Shown here: piece by piece, positions 4,146 through 6,052 of the stretch
How positions within the stretch are numbered: position 1 is the first letter of the stretch
Layout of the letters: each line of letters starts with the position of its first letter
Assembly (NCBI GenBank): GCA_024404125.1
Contig: JAKSQL010000061.1
Span: forward strand, 1-6,052
Direction: 5' to 3'
Source: Clostridia bacterium
Lineage (GTDB): Bacteria; Bacillota; Clostridia; Oscillospirales; Acutalibacteraceae
DNA: 6,052 nt
The notes under the pieces: model-generated
Seen by the model: only the letters and a program-made list of their open reading frames with translations
Database searches by the model: none
What the model was told of the DNA's origin: nothing
Translations under genes and position numbers: made by a program

Positions 4146-6052
4146 ATGGGGATTTTTTCCGACAAGAAAAAACGAGAAGCTTTTTTTGAGCAAATTGAAG
4201 AAGAACTTATCGCCAACGAATTAAGCAAGCCCGCACTTAAAGTGTCCGACACGCCTAATTCGCCTACTGTTCTTACGCCCGATGAGGTTTCTCAGGATTT
4301 TAAAGAAAATAATAACGGTGATAACACAGACAGTAACTTTAAAAGTCCGCTTGATGCGTTAAAGGAACGAATGAAAGCATCTCACACCGAAAAGCCGGTT
4401 TCCGAGCAAGAGCACGATAAACCGATAAGATACGTTCCGAAACCGAAAGAGCCGGAAGATATGCAGATGCAAATAGACATTGACTCTGCGGTGGAAAAAA
4501 GTTTGCTTCAAAAATGTAAGCCGTACACCCTTGACGAAAAGGGCCACGACGTAGCGCAGGACATATCACCGATTTACGAACTTCAGTCGGTTGCGGAGAT
4601 ATTGCGCTCCGAAAACGAAAAGCGAATTGAAAATTTATCGAAAAAGTACAATATTTTCTTCAATGACGATAACGAAAGCGGTAACCAAGAGGAAGAAAAG
4701 CAACAGACTGCCGAAGAATTGCCTCAGGTACCTGACGAATCGCAAAATGTTATACCCGAAGTATTTGAAGAGACCGAACCTGAGCAGGAAACGGCAAAGT
4801 CGCACCGCCATTCAAGTAAGACAGCGGCTTTTGTTAAAATGGTATCCGAATCGCTTTCAAGAAAATCTTACCGTTTTGAAGAAACCGTCGATACTATTGA
4901 AGAGAGTAAAGAAAACGCCTCCCATACCGATTTAAAAGAGAATGAAGAAAACCTACTCTTTATTTCGGATATTGACGGCGAGGAAACCGATTACCAAGAA
5001 ACCAAAGACGATAGTATCGCGGTTGATAACTGTCCGACCGAAACGATAAAATTCACCCCCGTTAAAGATGCGGTTTCAAACACCCAAACAATTCAGATAA
5101 GCAGTATGACACAGCCGCTCGATATCAAAAACGAACTTGCTCACACAAAAACCGGTGAGGACAAATTATCGAAAGACGTTATTGCCGATAATGACTTTGA
5201 GGAATTTTCGGTTAAAGAAGAGTACGTGTCAAGTGAACAAACAAAGCACTTTATAAAAGCAACCTTCATTAAAAAGCGAAATGCTTTTATTCAAACCGTT
5301 TTATCTGGACTTACATTATTTATTACGGCGCTCTTTTTGATACCGACACTGAACGATTTAACACTTGAATCGCCAAAAAGCGTTTCGGTAGTATTTACCG
5401 TGCTTTTATCACTTTCATTCATTGTGAATTTCGATTCTGTTTTTGCACTTAAAAACATATTCAACCGTAAAGCAAGCGCGGACATTATGGCGGTGCTTGC
5501 ATACGTTTCCACAATGCTTGTATGCATAAATTCCGTACTTAACGAAAAAAGCGCATTTGAGTCGGTATTCCTTTGCAATTTCGTATTATTTGCAAGAGCA
5601 CTTTCGCAATTCCTTAAAAATTCTTACGTTTATTCGAATTTACGGCAGATAACAAACAAAAATCCGAAAAAAGCAGTTGCGCTTTTAAATGACGAAGCCA
5701 CTACCTTTGCTATGGCAAATCACTCGATTGACGGTGATATTCTTGTTGCCGCATCCAAACCTGCGGATTTTATAGACGATTATTTTAAATACTGCGATTA
5801 CAGTGAACTGCTTTACGGTAAAGTAGGCATAATATCGCTTATAACCGCGTTTTTATCGGTTATTATATGGTTTGGAGCATATAAGTTTTTTGACAGTTCA
5901 TACTATGCCTTTTTCTTCTCAAGCAGTATTTGCTGTCTTGCGGCGTTGCCCACAGTATTCTTTATTGATACTCTCCCGCTCTTTTCCGCTTCAAAAGGTT
6001 TGAACAGATTCCCAAAGAGGATAGGGAAGCGTAATAATATATTAAAAACTTT
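4146..6052 (+). CDS. Large acidic membrane protein with a P-type-ATPase-like membrane core (C-terminus beyond window)
   Basis: Open frame from ATG 4146 (AAGGAG at 4135-4140, 5 nt spacing) to the window edge, at least 635 residues; 18 nt after rlmB, so probably cotranscribed. I do not recognise a named family. Residues 1-375 are hydrophilic and Glu/Asp-rich without a signal peptide, probably cytoplasmic and disordered. An ordered island at 125-169 (KPYTLDEKG, SPIYELQSVAEIL, a charged helix, KKY) resembles an interaction motif. Predicted membrane segments lie at about 380-400, 413-433, 445-465, 471-490, 559-579 and 586-613. The stretch 491-558 is a cytoplasmic loop containing NPKKAVALLNDEA. The 4+loop+2 order, ADIMAVLAY in helix 3, KKAVALLNDE after helix 4, and ALPTV with a second proline (P602, P611) in helix 6 resemble the MA-M4 core of P1B ATPases. 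However, the loop is about half size, TGE is absent and CPC is replaced. It may be a degenerate or repurposed pump. The gene call is firm; the homology is tentative. Confidence 0.8.
   Translation, partial: MGIFSDKKKREAFFEQIEEELIANELSKPALKVSDTPNSPTVLTPDEVSQDFKENNNGDNTDSNFKSPLDALKERMKASHTEKPVSEQEHDKPIRYVPKPKEPEDMQMQIDIDSAVEKSLLQKCKPYTLDEKGHDVAQDISPIYELQSVAEILRSENEKRIENLSKKYNIFFNDDNESGNQEEEKQQTAEELPQVPDESQNVIPEVFEETEPEQETAKSHRHSSKTAAFVKMVSESLSRKSYRFEETVDTIEESKENASHTDLKENEENLLFISDIDGEETDYQETKDDSIAVDNCPTETIKFTPVKDAVSNTQTIQISSMTQPLDIKNELAHTKTGEDKLSKDVIADNDFEEFSVKEEYVSSEQTKHFIKATFIKKRNAFIQTVLSGLTLFITALFLIPTLNDLTLESPKSVSVVFTVLLSLSFIVNFDSVFALKNIFNRKASADIMAVLAYVSTMLVCINSVLNEKSAFESVFLCNFVLFARALSQFLKNSYVYSNLRQITNKNPKKAVALLNDEATTFAMANHSIDGDILVAASKPADFIDDYFKYCDYSELLYGKVGIISLITAFLSVIIWFGAYKFFDSSYYAFFFSSSICCLAALPTVFFIDTLPLFSASKGLNRFPKRIGKRNNILKT

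Noticed and set aside
4339..4569. Minus-strand open frames opposite the membrane-protein gene (4339-4569, 4359-4547, 5291-5578)
   Set aside because: No Shine-Dalgarno or promoter and no recognisable product; each lies wholly opposite a well-supported frame.
4591..4935. Open frame of 114 residues on the plus strand inside the large membrane-protein gene
   Set aside because: It is an out-of-frame shadow of the acidic coding region; the Lys/Arg-rich product reflects GAA-rich codons read in another phase, and it has no ribosome site.

Overview
The window looks like chromosomal DNA of a low-to-moderate GC Firmicute of the class Clostridia, probably a gut-type Oscillospiraceae/Ruminococcaceae relative. 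This is an inference from several features: a purine riboswitch ahead of xpt, a COG2509-type FAD protein, AT-rich intergenic regions with near-consensus sigma-A promoters, strong Shine-Dalgarno sites and intrinsic terminators with T tails. I see no insertion sequence, CRISPR array, tRNA or rRNA.

Layout: on the minus strand, reading right to left, are enolase (2063-3298), a FAD-dependent oxidoreductase (575-1966) and the start of xanthine phosphoribosyltransferase xpt (1-240, cut by the window edge). Each has its own signals. The FAD gene appears to be driven by a promoter whose -35 box contains the enolase stop codon, and a terminator-like hairpin lies in its short leader. The xpt gene has a near-perfect promoter, a purine riboswitch aptamer with non-consensus loops, and a terminator-type expression platform in which a second copy of a P1 strand is positioned to act as antiterminator. 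Bases 241-574 hold no gene; they hold this regulatory DNA plus the terminator of the FAD gene.

On the plus strand, diverging from enolase across an AT-rich gap of about 100 bp, is an rlmB-type (TrmH/SpoU) 23S rRNA methyltransferase gene, 3404-4127. It is broken by a small out-of-frame deletion just before SAM-binding motif I. Immediately downstream (4146 to the window edge) is a long open frame of at least 635 codons. It encodes a roughly 375-residue acidic, probably disordered cytoplasmic region followed by six predicted membrane segments. Their order (four helices, a short cytoplasmic loop, two helices with an M4-like proline motif) resembles the membrane core of a P-type (P1B-like) ATPase. 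The TGE and CPC signatures are missing and the phosphorylation domain, if any, lies beyond the window.

The genes are mostly housekeeping (purine salvage, glycolysis, rRNA modification). The least explained parts are the plus-strand membrane protein, the variant riboswitch and the promoter/terminator arrangement at the eno-FAD junction.
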